Assembly (NCBI GenBank): GCA_003150235.1
Contig: QAMW01000025.1
Coordinates: forward strand, 27,103 to 91,102
Length of the DNA: 64,000 bases
Reading direction: 5' to 3'
Origin: Bacteroidales bacterium
GTDB lineage: Bacteria > Bacteroidota > Bacteroidia > Bacteroidales > Muribaculaceae
Part shown: positions 9,081 to 17,419 of the stretch, in pieces
Position numbering within the stretch: the first letter of the stretch is position 1
How the letters are laid out: each line of letters begins with the position of its first letter
Program-made: the position numbers and the translations under genes
Notes under the pieces: model-generated
Database searches by the model: none
What the model saw: only the letters and a program-made list of their open reading frames with translations
Told to the model about the DNA's origin: nothing

Positions 9081-10747
9081 TTAATTATTTTCTGCGCACG
9101 ATTACCGCTCACTACAATGTAAAGATTGCCCGTAGCAGGCACATTGTCCAATGTGTCGGCGACACGCACCCCCTGCAGATTATAGATGCCTGACACGGCA
9201 ATATCGCCTGAATAAGTCACATCGGTTATGCCCGCAGATGTGCCGGCAATCTCAAAATAATTGCTCCTTGCACCGAAACCGGGCTTGTCGGAGTAGACAT
9301 GGCTCCATGCCACATTATTGTCAGTGCCGAAATATTTGCCTGAGCCGAGATTCTTTATTATCAGATAACCCTCTGCCGACTCAACCTTAAACAGAAAATT
9401 ATTGTCGGCAAGACGGTCGGTCTTGTCGGTCACATAGAGATTCCAACTGTCACGGTAGAGGTATTTTCCGTCTGCCGTAAGTATATTCATGCCTTTTGTC
9501 TTAGCCACACCGGGTGCTTCCGCAAACGTGAAGAGCTGGTTATAACCCGCTGCATCGTCATCTGTGATTATCACACATTCCTTCTCCTCAAACCATCCCG
9601 ATGAAAGCGTACAGCCTGAGAGAAGATGACGGAAGCGGAAAGTGCCGCCATCGGCACACGGATTGATCATCGACTTATAAAAGTCGTCCATTGATTTCTG
9701 CAAAGCGTCAAGAGCAGAGTCAATGACATCATCGTCAGAAGAGCCGAGATATGTCTCAGCATCGGAAACAGCCTCCGACAAAGCGGCTATCGCCTCTGCC
9801 GTATAACTGCCGTTGTCACGATTTTCATCAAGCATCTTGCGCGCCTTGGATATACGGTAGCGCAACGCCGCATCATCGCTTTCGGGGACATACACCCTCA
9901 CATAATCAACAAGATATTGAGCGGGGAATTCCGTCTTGTCAAGCGAGCCTCCGTTGTCGCCGCCAAGAGCGAGATTAAGCCATACGCCAAATTTATTCTC
10001 GGGGTCACGGTAAGGATTATATCCGTCGACATTATACCATGACTGGCCGGGATTGGGATTTACAGTGAGGTCGAGATCGGTCTCGTTAATCAGGCGGTCG
10101 TCAAGATAGATACGCAGACTGTTGTGGTCCCACTCTGTGCGCCAGATGTGGAAATTATCGGCGAAATCGCCCTCGAATTCATTCATTTTAGGTGCTTTAC
10201 TCGACCATTTTGCCTGCCAGCGGTTGTTGGAACCCCATGCGAGGTTGGCATGGATGGCATTGCCGTAATACTCCATGATGTCAAGCTCGCCGTTGTAAGG
10301 CCACTCATATTTGTCGCCACATCCCCAGATTGCAGGCCAATAACCGGTGCCGACAGGAATCTTGGCGCGTACCTCATAGACACCGTAATGGTAGCGATAA
10401 GGATTTTTCAGGATTATTGACGACGAGGAATATTCGCCATACTGGTTTTTCTTGTTCCAGTCGCTTGAATAGCGCTTATAATCCGGATTTTTTACTTTTT
10501 CTTTACGTGCCTCTATTACGAGCATCCCGTCGGAGATTGTCGCATTGTCGGTCGTATAGACCTGGTCTTCATGATTACGGCGCATACCGGTCTCAAATTC
10601 CCATTTATCGGGGTCGGGAGTGACACCTGTGTCAAATTCATCGGCAAACTCCAACCTGTAGCCGGGATATTTGTCAGCCACATTTTCCTGTGCTGACAAT
10701 GCAGCCGACATGCCGGCAAAGATAAGGACAGTTACTATATGTTTCAT
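9077..10747 (-). CDS. GH16 endo-hydrolase with FIVAR, lectin-like and C-terminal sorting-like domains
   Basis: I place the start at the ATG at 10747 (MKHIVTVLIF...), which opens a signal peptide; the GTG at 10768 would add seven odd residues. The GH16 jelly roll spans residues about 25-265. Its catalytic signature GELDIMEYYG gives Glu154 (nucleophile), Asp156 and Glu159 (acid/base). A three-helix FIVAR-like domain follows (about 270-340), then a ricin-like beta-trefoil region (about 350-495), then a roughly 50-residue tail with IYNLQGVRV and a closing beta strand like type A sorting domains. GH16 includes endo-beta-1,3-galactanases and laminarinases. The neighbouring GH43, GH35 and galK genes favour galactanase. 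There is no lipobox, so surface placement, if any, would depend on the C-terminal tail. Confidence 0.88.
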   Translation of the reverse strand: MKHIVTVLIFAGMSAALSAQENVADKYPGYRLEFADEFDTGVTPDPDKWEFETGMRRNHEDQVYTTDNATISDGMLVIEARKEKVKNPDYKRYSSDWNKKNQYGEYSSSSIILKNPYRYHYGVYEVRAKIPVGTGYWPAIWGCGDKYEWPYNGELDIMEYYGNAIHANLAWGSNNRWQAKWSSKAPKMNEFEGDFADNFHIWRTEWDHNSLRIYLDDRLINETDLDLTVNPNPGQSWYNVDGYNPYRDPENKFGVWLNLALGGDNGGSLDKTEFPAQYLVDYVRVYVPESDDAALRYRISKARKMLDENRDNGSYTAEAIAALSEAVSDAETYLGSSDDDVIDSALDALQKSMDDFYKSMINPCADGGTFRFRHLLSGCTLSSGWFEEKECVIITDDDAAGYNQLFTFAEAPGVAKTKGMNILTADGKYLYRDSWNLYVTDKTDRLADNNFLFKVESAEGYLIIKNLGSGKYFGTDNNVAWSHVYSDKPGFGARSNYFEIAGTSAGITDVTYSGDIAVSGIYNLQGVRVADTLDNVPATGNLYIVVSGNRAQKIIK

Positions 10748-10818
10748 GATTATGATCGAGTTATGCACCCCGGGGCCGTAACCGGAAATTAATGTTGCAA
10801 TCCCCGGGGTAAATATTA

Positions 10819-11664
10819 TCAGCGGATTACTTTCTGTGAACCGTTAGTAGTGCGAACAATGAAGAAGCCCTTGCTGTCGCCGAGATTCTCCACCGAGTCA
10901 GCCACGCGGACACCTCTGAGGTCATACACGCCGAGAGTCTTTGCTTCGGCATCAACAGCGATTGATGAAATGGAAGCTGACTTGTTAGCTACATATTCGG
11001 CGTAGTCGGCGGGAGTCATGATGGCGATATCATCGATATCCATCCAGAAGCCCTCGGAATGATTGCCATCCCACTTTGTATTATTGTGAGTGATGCGCAG
11101 ACGCACGTTACCTGAATCGGGAGCCTTGAACTCTTTCTCGTAAGGACACCAGTAGTCAGCCTCGGCAAGGGCATCGTCCTTGTCATCAATAATATTGGAG
11201 GCACCAAACTCTTCCTTGTTAGCATCCAACGGCATAAGTTCGATACGGAAATAGGGGTCGTCCCAGTCAACGGTGGTACCTTTTGAGAGGGCTATGATTG
11301 CACCGAGAGTGTAAGTTTCGCCGGGAGTAAGACCTGATACGATCTGCTCGATGCCGCCTGCCTGCCATCCGTTATCGTCGAAACGGTAAAGGTGAAGACA
11401 CTGCTTGTTGTTGCCACCTTCAAATACATATTCATCATCGACCTCCGGCTCCACAAGCATGGCGAGTACACACCAGTCGTCAAGACCGTTGATAGTCCAG
11501 TCGGGAAGCGCCTTGAGATTGTGTTTTGTATCGTCCCAGTCCCACGGTGTGTTCTGCTCTACTCCTTCGGTTTTCTCGAAATCGCCGTTAGCTACGAAAT
11601 TAGTCTGTGCGCACATTGAAATTGCGCTTGCAGCAACTGCTGCGGTTAGTAAAAATCTTTTCAT
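10819..11664 (-). CDS. Secreted jelly-roll (CBM4/9-like) protein with sorting-like tail
   Basis: This 281-residue protein has a signal peptide cleaved around SMCAQT. The segment ISMC is a poor lipobox, so it is probably not a lipoprotein. The main domain (about 22-215) begins NFVANGDFEKTEG and ends DIDDIAIM, the hallmark ends of CBM4/CBM9/CBM22-type carbohydrate-binding jelly rolls. The last 50 residues (GVYDLRGVRVADS...SQKVIR) closely resemble the GH16 tail. The gene lies directly after susD, where a surface glycan-binding protein (SusE-like) is normally encoded. A glycan-binding role is therefore inferred from position and fold, not from binding residues. Confidence 0.75.
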   Translation of the reverse strand: MKRFLLTAAVAASAISMCAQTNFVANGDFEKTEGVEQNTPWDWDDTKHNLKALPDWTINGLDDWCVLAMLVEPEVDDEYVFEGGNNKQCLHLYRFDDNGWQAGGIEQIVSGLTPGETYTLGAIIALSKGTTVDWDDPYFRIELMPLDANKEEFGASNIIDDKDDALAEADYWCPYEKEFKAPDSGNVRLRITHNNTKWDGNHSEGFWMDIDDIAIMTPADYAEYVANKSASISSIAVDAEAKTLGVYDLRGVRVADSVENLGDSKGFFIVRTTNGSQKVIR

Positions 11665-11737
11665 GATAAAAAAAGAATTTGTGATTATGGTTAGTTATTT
11701 TTGCCCGGCGGCACGAAGGTGTGCCGCCGGAATTTGT

Positions 11738-13795
11738 TTACTCTTGCGCGGCAGTGCCGTTCATGATTTCCCAGTAGGGGTTCTGATAGATGGGAGATGT
11801 CTCGACGCTTACACCGTCGGCAGATGAAATCAGGAAGTGATCCACGGCGATAGGCGAAAGATAATGAGCCATGTGCCAGGTCATGCCGGAATTGTAATAC
11901 TGGTTCTCGCTGGTGATGCGCCAGAGCGACAGATATTCGGCATTTCCGTTAAAACCGCCTTCAATGTCGGAAGGCGACGACACGTTATTGTCAGATTGCT
12001 TCGGCTGGTCGTATTTCAACCTGTTCTTAGGATAAGACGAGAGCATCGGACCAAATATCTTGGCTCCGTGAAGGAAGTATTTGCCACCCTTCAACTGGTC
12101 AAGTGCGCGCCAGCGGTAGAGGTCGTCAAGACGAAAACCCTCGCTCATCAATTCACAGCGGCGCTCACGGCGGATATTGTACAGCACCTTTGATGTGATG
12201 CGCTTTCCTCCCGAATAGAGGGCAAGGTCATGGGTGTAATACTCCTCTTTGTCAAGGTCGGTGGCGGCTATCGTCTTCTGGATGTCAGTGTCGACACCGG
12301 CTCTTGTCCTGATGGCTTCCCAGTATTTCCAGGCATCAGCGTCAAGACGGTCACCGTAACGCTCCCACGCGGCTTCCATGTAGATAAGGTATGCCTCGGC
12401 GGCACGGAACACTACCGACGCAGTCTCATCGGTGCTTGTGGAGGTGTACTTGGTTTCCTTGGTCATGCACTTACCTTTCTTGTATCCGGTAGTGGTGGCG
12501 TACTTGAATGAACCGCCCCTGACATCGGGCACATCAAATTTTGAGCCGAGACCCATGCGGTCGGTCGCATCGGAGTAAGGATATTCTCCGGGTGCCTTCA
12601 TGAACAACCGCCATCTCCAGTCCCTGTTTTTCTTTGTATCGGTCACGAAATCATCGCCTGCATAGCCCGAATTGGGGTCATAAATCGGCAGTCCGTTATC
12701 CATAAGGAAGGCGTTGGCAAACTCCTGGGTGTAGCCTCGCGGCTGACCGGCGCGCATATACTGGTTAAGCGAATGTGCGCCTGCTTTCTCCCTGTCAGCG
12801 GCACGGTACATCAGCACCTCGTCGTAGCCCGACACATCGACCGAAGCAAACATGTCGTAATACGGATTGGCACCTACGGCGGTGGTGACACCTATCTCCT
12901 GCTTGTTATTGGCAGTGAGGACAGGATGGTTGTCGGCGACTTCCTTGGCGGCTGCAAGCGCCTGGTCAAGGAAATATGTCACCTCGGCAGCATTGTCATA
13001 GCTGAAATCGGAGTTATAATCTTTTTTCGCACCTGCCCAGCCCGATGCGGCATCGGGGACAAAGGGAGTGCCGGCGAAATATTTTTCCCAGGTAGCCTCA
13101 TAGAGAGCCACTCTCGCTTTCAGGAGAAGTGCGGCATCACGGGTGATACGCGCTCTTCCGCCTATACCGTCACCGTTGCTGAGCAGACGGGCGGCAGAGT
13201 CAAGGTCCTCGATGATAAAACGCGCAACAATATTACGCGGGCTGCGCTTCGACGCGGCAATGAGTGTCTCCCTGTCGTCGGAAAGGCTCTCGGTGATGAT
13301 AGGGAAGTCACCGAGCTTACGCAGGCGGAAGAAATATTCCTGTGCGCGGAGGAAATAACCCTCGCCGAAATAATGCTTTGCGGCGACATCACTTCCACCG
13401 ATTTCCTCAGCCTCTATTTTCGGGCGCACGGTACGGATAAACCAGTTGAGGTCGTTGATACGGTCAAAATTCCATAGACCGCCGCTCTGACCTACCTTGT
13501 AATCCTGCCCCTCGTAATAGATGCTGCTTATCGCGCCCTCGTTGTCGGTAGCCCCGTCATCATGGATAAACGAAGTATAGTCGGAGTGAGAGGGAAACTG
13601 ACCGCCTACACCGTTGGCATCCCATGCCGAGTAGTTGCAGTAATAGTTGAGGGTATAATATCCGAGCTGTTCGGCAGTGGTGAAATACATCTCGGGCGAT
13701 ACGCTTGACGGCGGCGTTACATCAAGATAGTCATCACAGGAAGTGAATGTCATCGCGGTGGCGACCGTCAATAATATATGTTTGAAAAATTTCAT
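11738..13795 (-). CDS. SusD/RagB family outer-membrane glycan-binding lipoprotein (galactan PUL)
   Basis: The 685-residue lipoprotein has a lipobox FTSC at residues 17-20, followed by DDYLDVTPPSSVSPEMYFTT, a typical SusD mature N-terminus. Later segments such as FLRAQEYFFRLRKLGDFPII and the RRERRCELMSEGFRLDDLYRW motif near the C-terminus are standard family features. At 685 residues it is longer than the usual 500-600, which is common in this SusD branch. SusD proteins form the extracellular lid on the SusC transporter and capture oligosaccharides. It follows susC by 18 bases and is part of the same operon. Confidence 0.95.
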   Translation of the reverse strand: MKFFKHILLTVATAMTFTSCDDYLDVTPPSSVSPEMYFTTAEQLGYYTLNYYCNYSAWDANGVGGQFPSHSDYTSFIHDDGATDNEGAISSIYYEGQDYKVGQSGGLWNFDRINDLNWFIRTVRPKIEAEEIGGSDVAAKHYFGEGYFLRAQEYFFRLRKLGDFPIITESLSDDRETLIAASKRSPRNIVARFIIEDLDSAARLLSNGDGIGGRARITRDAALLLKARVALYEATWEKYFAGTPFVPDAASGWAGAKKDYNSDFSYDNAAEVTYFLDQALAAAKEVADNHPVLTANNKQEIGVTTAVGANPYYDMFASVDVSGYDEVLMYRAADREKAGAHSLNQYMRAGQPRGYTQEFANAFLMDNGLPIYDPNSGYAGDDFVTDTKKNRDWRWRLFMKAPGEYPYSDATDRMGLGSKFDVPDVRGGSFKYATTTGYKKGKCMTKETKYTSTSTDETASVVFRAAEAYLIYMEAAWERYGDRLDADAWKYWEAIRTRAGVDTDIQKTIAATDLDKEEYYTHDLALYSGGKRITSKVLYNIRRERRCELMSEGFRLDDLYRWRALDQLKGGKYFLHGAKIFGPMLSSYPKNRLKYDQPKQSDNNVSSPSDIEGGFNGNAEYLSLWRITSENQYYNSGMTWHMAHYLSPIAVDHFLISSADGVSVETSPIYQNPYWEIMNGTAAQE

Positions 13796-13813
13796 TGCTT
13801 GATGTTTATAAGA

Positions 13814-16800
13814 TTATAATGTGACTGAAAGTCCGAAGGCGAATGTACGTGACAGAGGATATGAACCGCCCGCTTTCATTTTTGACACCTCAAGGCTCTC
13901 GGGGTCGATTACCTTGGTCATCTTGGTCCAGGTGTGGAGGTTTTCAGCGGTGAAGAATATCCTGAGATTCTGGATATAAATCTTTTTCATGAGACCTGCG
14001 GGGAAGGTATAGCCGATCTGAAGGTTCTTCAATCGCAGATATGAGCCGTCCTGAAGATAACGGGTCTGTGTCTCGCGGTTTTTGTTGGTGAAATAGAGCG
14101 GACGGGCATAATATGCGTCGTAATTTTCACCAAGAAGGCTTGTGTCGTCACGCCAGTAATCGAGATGCTCGTCAAAGAACAGTGATTCCCAACGTCCGCC
14201 TACGGTAGCACCCCAGAAAGCGGCACCTTTCTCTCCGGCACCCTGACCTCCGTAAGCGTTGAAATAGTAGTCGCGCTTGCCGACGCCCTGGAAGAATGCC
14301 GATACATCTATACCTTTCCACTGGGCATAAAGATTGAATCCTATCCTGTAGCGGGGCGATGAATTACCGATGACCTTGAGGTCGCCTTGCTCGTAAACGG
14401 TGCTCTGCTTGTGAATCTTGCCGTCACCGTCACTGTCGACATACATGATGTCGCCTGCCTGCCACAGACCGCCGCTAAGCTCGCTTTGGTCGACATTGGC
14501 AAGATGGGCATCCATCTCTTCCTGAGTGCGGGCGATGCCCTTTGTCTCCAAGCCCCATATCTCACCGGTGTACCTGCCTGCGATATATTTGTTCAGGTTA
14601 CCTTCGCGGTTAGGATAATCGGTGATTTTCGTACGGTCGTCGGAAAGGTTGAAACGCACGTCGTAGTTGAAATCGCCTATCACCTGACGCCATCCCAGGG
14701 TAAGCTCCCATCCTGATGTACGCATCGACAACAGATTCTGGGCAGGGGGAGTAGTACCGAGTGTGGCGGGGAGTGACACGCCCGGGCCTACCATGTCTTT
14801 ATTGTCGCGCCAGAAGTAGTCAAACGATGCCGTCAGGCGGTTGTTGAGCGCAGCCACGTCGATACCGAGGTTGGTATTGCGGATTTTCTCCCATGTAAGC
14901 GATGTCGAGATAAGTCCGGGAAACCAGGCGATATTGGACTGTTCGCCATCCACAAGCCACGGGCTTCCTGACGACTTAAGTCCCATCACGCGGTAAGTCG
15001 GATACCAGTTGTTAGTGTTCTGATTGGCGAGCTGACCGTAGGAGCCGCGAATCTTAAGCATGTCGACATACTCTCTTGCAGGCTCGAAGAAATTTTCCTG
15101 GGCGATATTCCATCCTGCCGATACCGAGGGCGACCATACCCAGCGGCTTCCGCGGCGGAAACGCGATGTGCCGTCGTAACGGAGGTTGACCTCAAGCAGA
15201 TAACGGTTCATGTAATCGTAATTTATACGACCGAAAAAGCCGACTGTACGCCAGGTCTGGTATTGACCGCCGAGAGAATAATCGGTCTTGCTGTTGGTAA
15301 GGTCAAGCACCGGCAACAGCGATGTGGTGACATCGTTACGGCTGCCGTTGACAAAGCGGTCCTTGAAATTTTCAATCTGTGTACCGAGGAGGAACGTGAA
15401 ATTGTGTTTCTCGTTCAACGACAGGAAGTAGTTGGTGAAAATATTTGCATTAAGATATGTAGACCTGTAGGCATACTCGCTCACGTATGATGTGGTACGT
15501 GAATAGTAAGTGGGGACATGCACCTTGTCGGGGTCTACCGCATCATGGGCATACACGGGGAAGCCGTCTTCATGAGTCCAGTTGCTGTTTATACGTGAAT
15601 TGAACTCTCCCACTATGTTCCAGTTGGTTATCGGGGTGATTGTCACCTGGAACTGATTGGTGAACACATCGTTCTGCTCCTTGTGACGGCCACCGTTTTC
15701 AAGAGCTTCTATATAGTTGAAGTCGGAAGCGAGATAACCGTTGGGGTCATACTTCGGCGCAATCGAGATGGCACGGCGCATGAGGTTGTCATAAAATCCG
15801 CCGCTCATGGTAGTGGCGCGGTCATAATCGGTACGGTTCCAGCGGCTTGTAAAACCGATTTTCAACCATTTGTAGGGCTGTGCATTTATTTTTCCCATCA
15901 AAGAGAATCTCTGGAAATCATCTTCACCGTAGCGCATGAAACCGCCCATATCCATCCAGTTACCGGAGATGTAATAGTCAATCTTTTCATTTCCTCCGTT
16001 CATGGTAAGGTTATGTTCCTGGGAAAATGCTGTCTTACGGTAGTATTCATCCATCCAGTCGGTATTGGCATATACGCCCATAAGCTCGCTGTCGCCCCAG
16101 ATAGAATGACCGTCTTCCCAGTGATAACCGTCGGCAACGACATCGCTTTCGCCGGTATAGTACTGACGCACTTTCTCTACATACTCGTCGTCGAAAGTGA
16201 AAGAGCCGGGAGAAGTGTAACGCTGCACATCGTTAAGGTAATTAACAAGGTGCCAGGAATCCATCTGATTGGCGATTTTCAAAGGCTGGCTGAAACGGAA
16301 ACTGTTGTCGTAACGTATCTGGGTCTTTCCCTTGGAGCCTGACTTTGTGGTAACGAGAATCACACCGAAAGGCGCGCGTGAACCGTAAATTGAAGATGAG
16401 GCGGCATCCTTCAGCACCGATATATTTTCGATATCCTGAGGATTAAGGGAATTAAGGTCGCCCTCCATACCGTCGATAAGGATAAGCGGGCTTCCGCTTG
16501 AACCTTCGCCGATAGTGGCTGTACCACGTATATTAATACCCTTGCTGGCGTTAAGCTCACCGCCTGAACTTGAGTTGGAAATATTAAGACCGGGGATTAT
16601 ACCCTGAAGTGCCGTAACGGCATCAGACACCGGGCGTTCGGCGATATCCTTGCCCGAGGCGGTACCCACCGCACCGGTAAGATTAACCTTCTTCTGTGTA
16701 GCGAAACCTACCACAACCACTTCGTCAAGACTGATATTACTGTCTTCAAGCCTGATATCCATCGGCGTGGATGTAGCTTTTACTTCCTGCGTGGTACATC

Positions 16801-17092
16801 CTACATAAGAGATTACCAGGGTCGATCCTGCAGGCACGGTAAATGAAAATCTTCCGTCAATATCGGTAGATGTGCCGGTACTGGTTCCTTTTACAAGAAT
16901 TGTGGCTCCGATCACAGGCTCTCCGTCTGATCCGGTCACTTCTCCTGTGGCGGTGATGGTATTAGCCTGGACAGGCGCCGGGGCAACCGCCCCTGCCGGC
17001 TCTGCAAACGCCGTACCTGTCATGGTCAATCCCCCGAGTACGAGTAGCAGCCTTGCCGCCCAACGTATTTTCCACGATTGTTTAGGGTTCAT
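13814..17092 (-). CDS. SusC/RagA family TonB-dependent outer-membrane transporter (galactan PUL)
   Basis: The 1092-residue protein has a signal peptide ending near AFA (residue 30). A CarboxypepD_reg-like domain follows (about 45-125, with GEPVIGATILVKGTSTGTSTDIDG), then the SusC-type LDEVVVVGFATQ segment and the plug (about 130-260), then a 22-strand-type barrel ending in a C-terminal aromatic strand (TFAFGLSVTL). It imports large glycan fragments through the outer membrane using TonB energy. It is the first gene of the PUL operon. It has a good promoter about 95 bases upstream and is divergent from the hybrid regulator that probably controls it. Confidence 0.96.
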   Translation of the reverse strand: MNPKQSWKIRWAARLLLVLGGLTMTGTAFAEPAGAVAPAPVQANTITATGEVTGSDGEPVIGATILVKGTSTGTSTDIDGRFSFTVPAGSTLVISYVGCTTQEVKATSTPMDIRLEDSNISLDEVVVVGFATQKKVNLTGAVGTASGKDIAERPVSDAVTALQGIIPGLNISNSSSGGELNASKGINIRGTATIGEGSSGSPLILIDGMEGDLNSLNPQDIENISVLKDAASSSIYGSRAPFGVILVTTKSGSKGKTQIRYDNSFRFSQPLKIANQMDSWHLVNYLNDVQRYTSPGSFTFDDEYVEKVRQYYTGESDVVADGYHWEDGHSIWGDSELMGVYANTDWMDEYYRKTAFSQEHNLTMNGGNEKIDYYISGNWMDMGGFMRYGEDDFQRFSLMGKINAQPYKWLKIGFTSRWNRTDYDRATTMSGGFYDNLMRRAISIAPKYDPNGYLASDFNYIEALENGGRHKEQNDVFTNQFQVTITPITNWNIVGEFNSRINSNWTHEDGFPVYAHDAVDPDKVHVPTYYSRTTSYVSEYAYRSTYLNANIFTNYFLSLNEKHNFTFLLGTQIENFKDRFVNGSRNDVTTSLLPVLDLTNSKTDYSLGGQYQTWRTVGFFGRINYDYMNRYLLEVNLRYDGTSRFRRGSRWVWSPSVSAGWNIAQENFFEPAREYVDMLKIRGSYGQLANQNTNNWYPTYRVMGLKSSGSPWLVDGEQSNIAWFPGLISTSLTWEKIRNTNLGIDVAALNNRLTASFDYFWRDNKDMVGPGVSLPATLGTTPPAQNLLSMRTSGWELTLGWRQVIGDFNYDVRFNLSDDRTKITDYPNREGNLNKYIAGRYTGEIWGLETKGIARTQEEMDAHLANVDQSELSGGLWQAGDIMYVDSDGDGKIHKQSTVYEQGDLKVIGNSSPRYRIGFNLYAQWKGIDVSAFFQGVGKRDYYFNAYGGQGAGEKGAAFWGATVGGRWESLFFDEHLDYWRDDTSLLGENYDAYYARPLYFTNKNRETQTRYLQDGSYLRLKNLQIGYTFPAGLMKKIYIQNLRIFFTAENLHTWTKMTKVIDPESLEVSKMKAGGSYPLSRTFAFGLSVTL

Positions 17093-17187
17093 TGTGTGAT
17101 TTATTTGTTTTTGGTTTATTAATGTGTCAATGGCATTCTTTTGCGACGGTAATCAACATCGCCGGTTGTGTCCTTAACTACACGATG

Positions 17188-17216
17188 CAAAAATAGATTG
17201 TTGTCGCTGTATGCAA
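17188..17216 (-). promoter_or_regulatory. Bacteroidales-type promoter for the galactan susC operon
   Basis: On the minus strand a perfect -7 box TATTTTTG (17188-17195) is preceded, 18 bases upstream, by a TTG -33 element (17214-17216). This matches the Bacteroidota sigma-ABfr pattern TTTG-N19-21-TAnnTTTG except for one base of spacing. The expected transcription start is near 17181, giving a leader of about 90 bases to susC. Confidence 0.6.
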
Positions 17217-17244
17217 GAGTAATTTTTCAGTCAAAAAAGGAGGG

Positions 17245-17268
17245 ATAAATCGTATTTATCGAATAAAT
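17245..17268. promoter_or_regulatory. Candidate operator upstream of the susC promoter
   Basis: Three six-base arms follow one another: ATAAAT (17245-17250), ATTTAT (17254-17259) and ATAAAT (17263-17268), separated by CGT and CGA. They make two overlapping perfect palindromes and one direct repeat with an 18-base period. The block sits about 30 bases upstream of the -33 element of the susC promoter, a usual site for activator binding by the AraC-type output domain of a hybrid regulator. Assignment to this regulator is inference. Confidence 0.45.
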
Positions 17269-17300
17269 CTGTCGCATGTACCGTCAAAATTTCGCAAATA

Positions 17301-17360
17301 CGAAAAACACCCCTCTTATATACGAAAATACGGTCATCGAAAATAGCGAAAAACACCCCG
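17301..17360. repeat. 13-bp direct repeat with spaced CGAAAA motifs near the regulator promoter
   Basis: The sequence CGAAAAACACCCC occurs perfectly at 17301-17313 and 17348-17360, 47 bases apart. Further CGAAAA copies start at 17323 and 17338 between them. The block lies just upstream of the regulator's -7 box at 17379. It could be an autoregulatory site for the hybrid regulator or a global regulator site. The rest of the 17093-17419 gap holds only the divergent promoters. Confidence 0.45.
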
Positions 17361-17378
17361 TTTCTATAAGTATTTACT

Positions 17379-17386
17379 AATTTTGC
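17379..17386 (+). promoter_or_regulatory. -7 box for the hybrid two-component regulator
   Basis: TAATTTTG matches TAnnTTTG exactly. A GTTT run at about 17361-17364 is at the right place for a weak -33 element. The start of transcription would be near 17393. Confidence 0.5.
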
Positions 17387-17419
17387 CTTCATTAATAGAA
17401 ATGACACTCATTTTTCAGA

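Noticed and set aside
10748..10768. GTG start of GH16 at 10768
   Set aside because: The ATG at 10747 opens a normal signal peptide; the extra residues are not signal-like.
12773..13477. Long plus-strand open frame inside susD
   Set aside because: It is the antisense of a well-supported SusD gene and has no family features.
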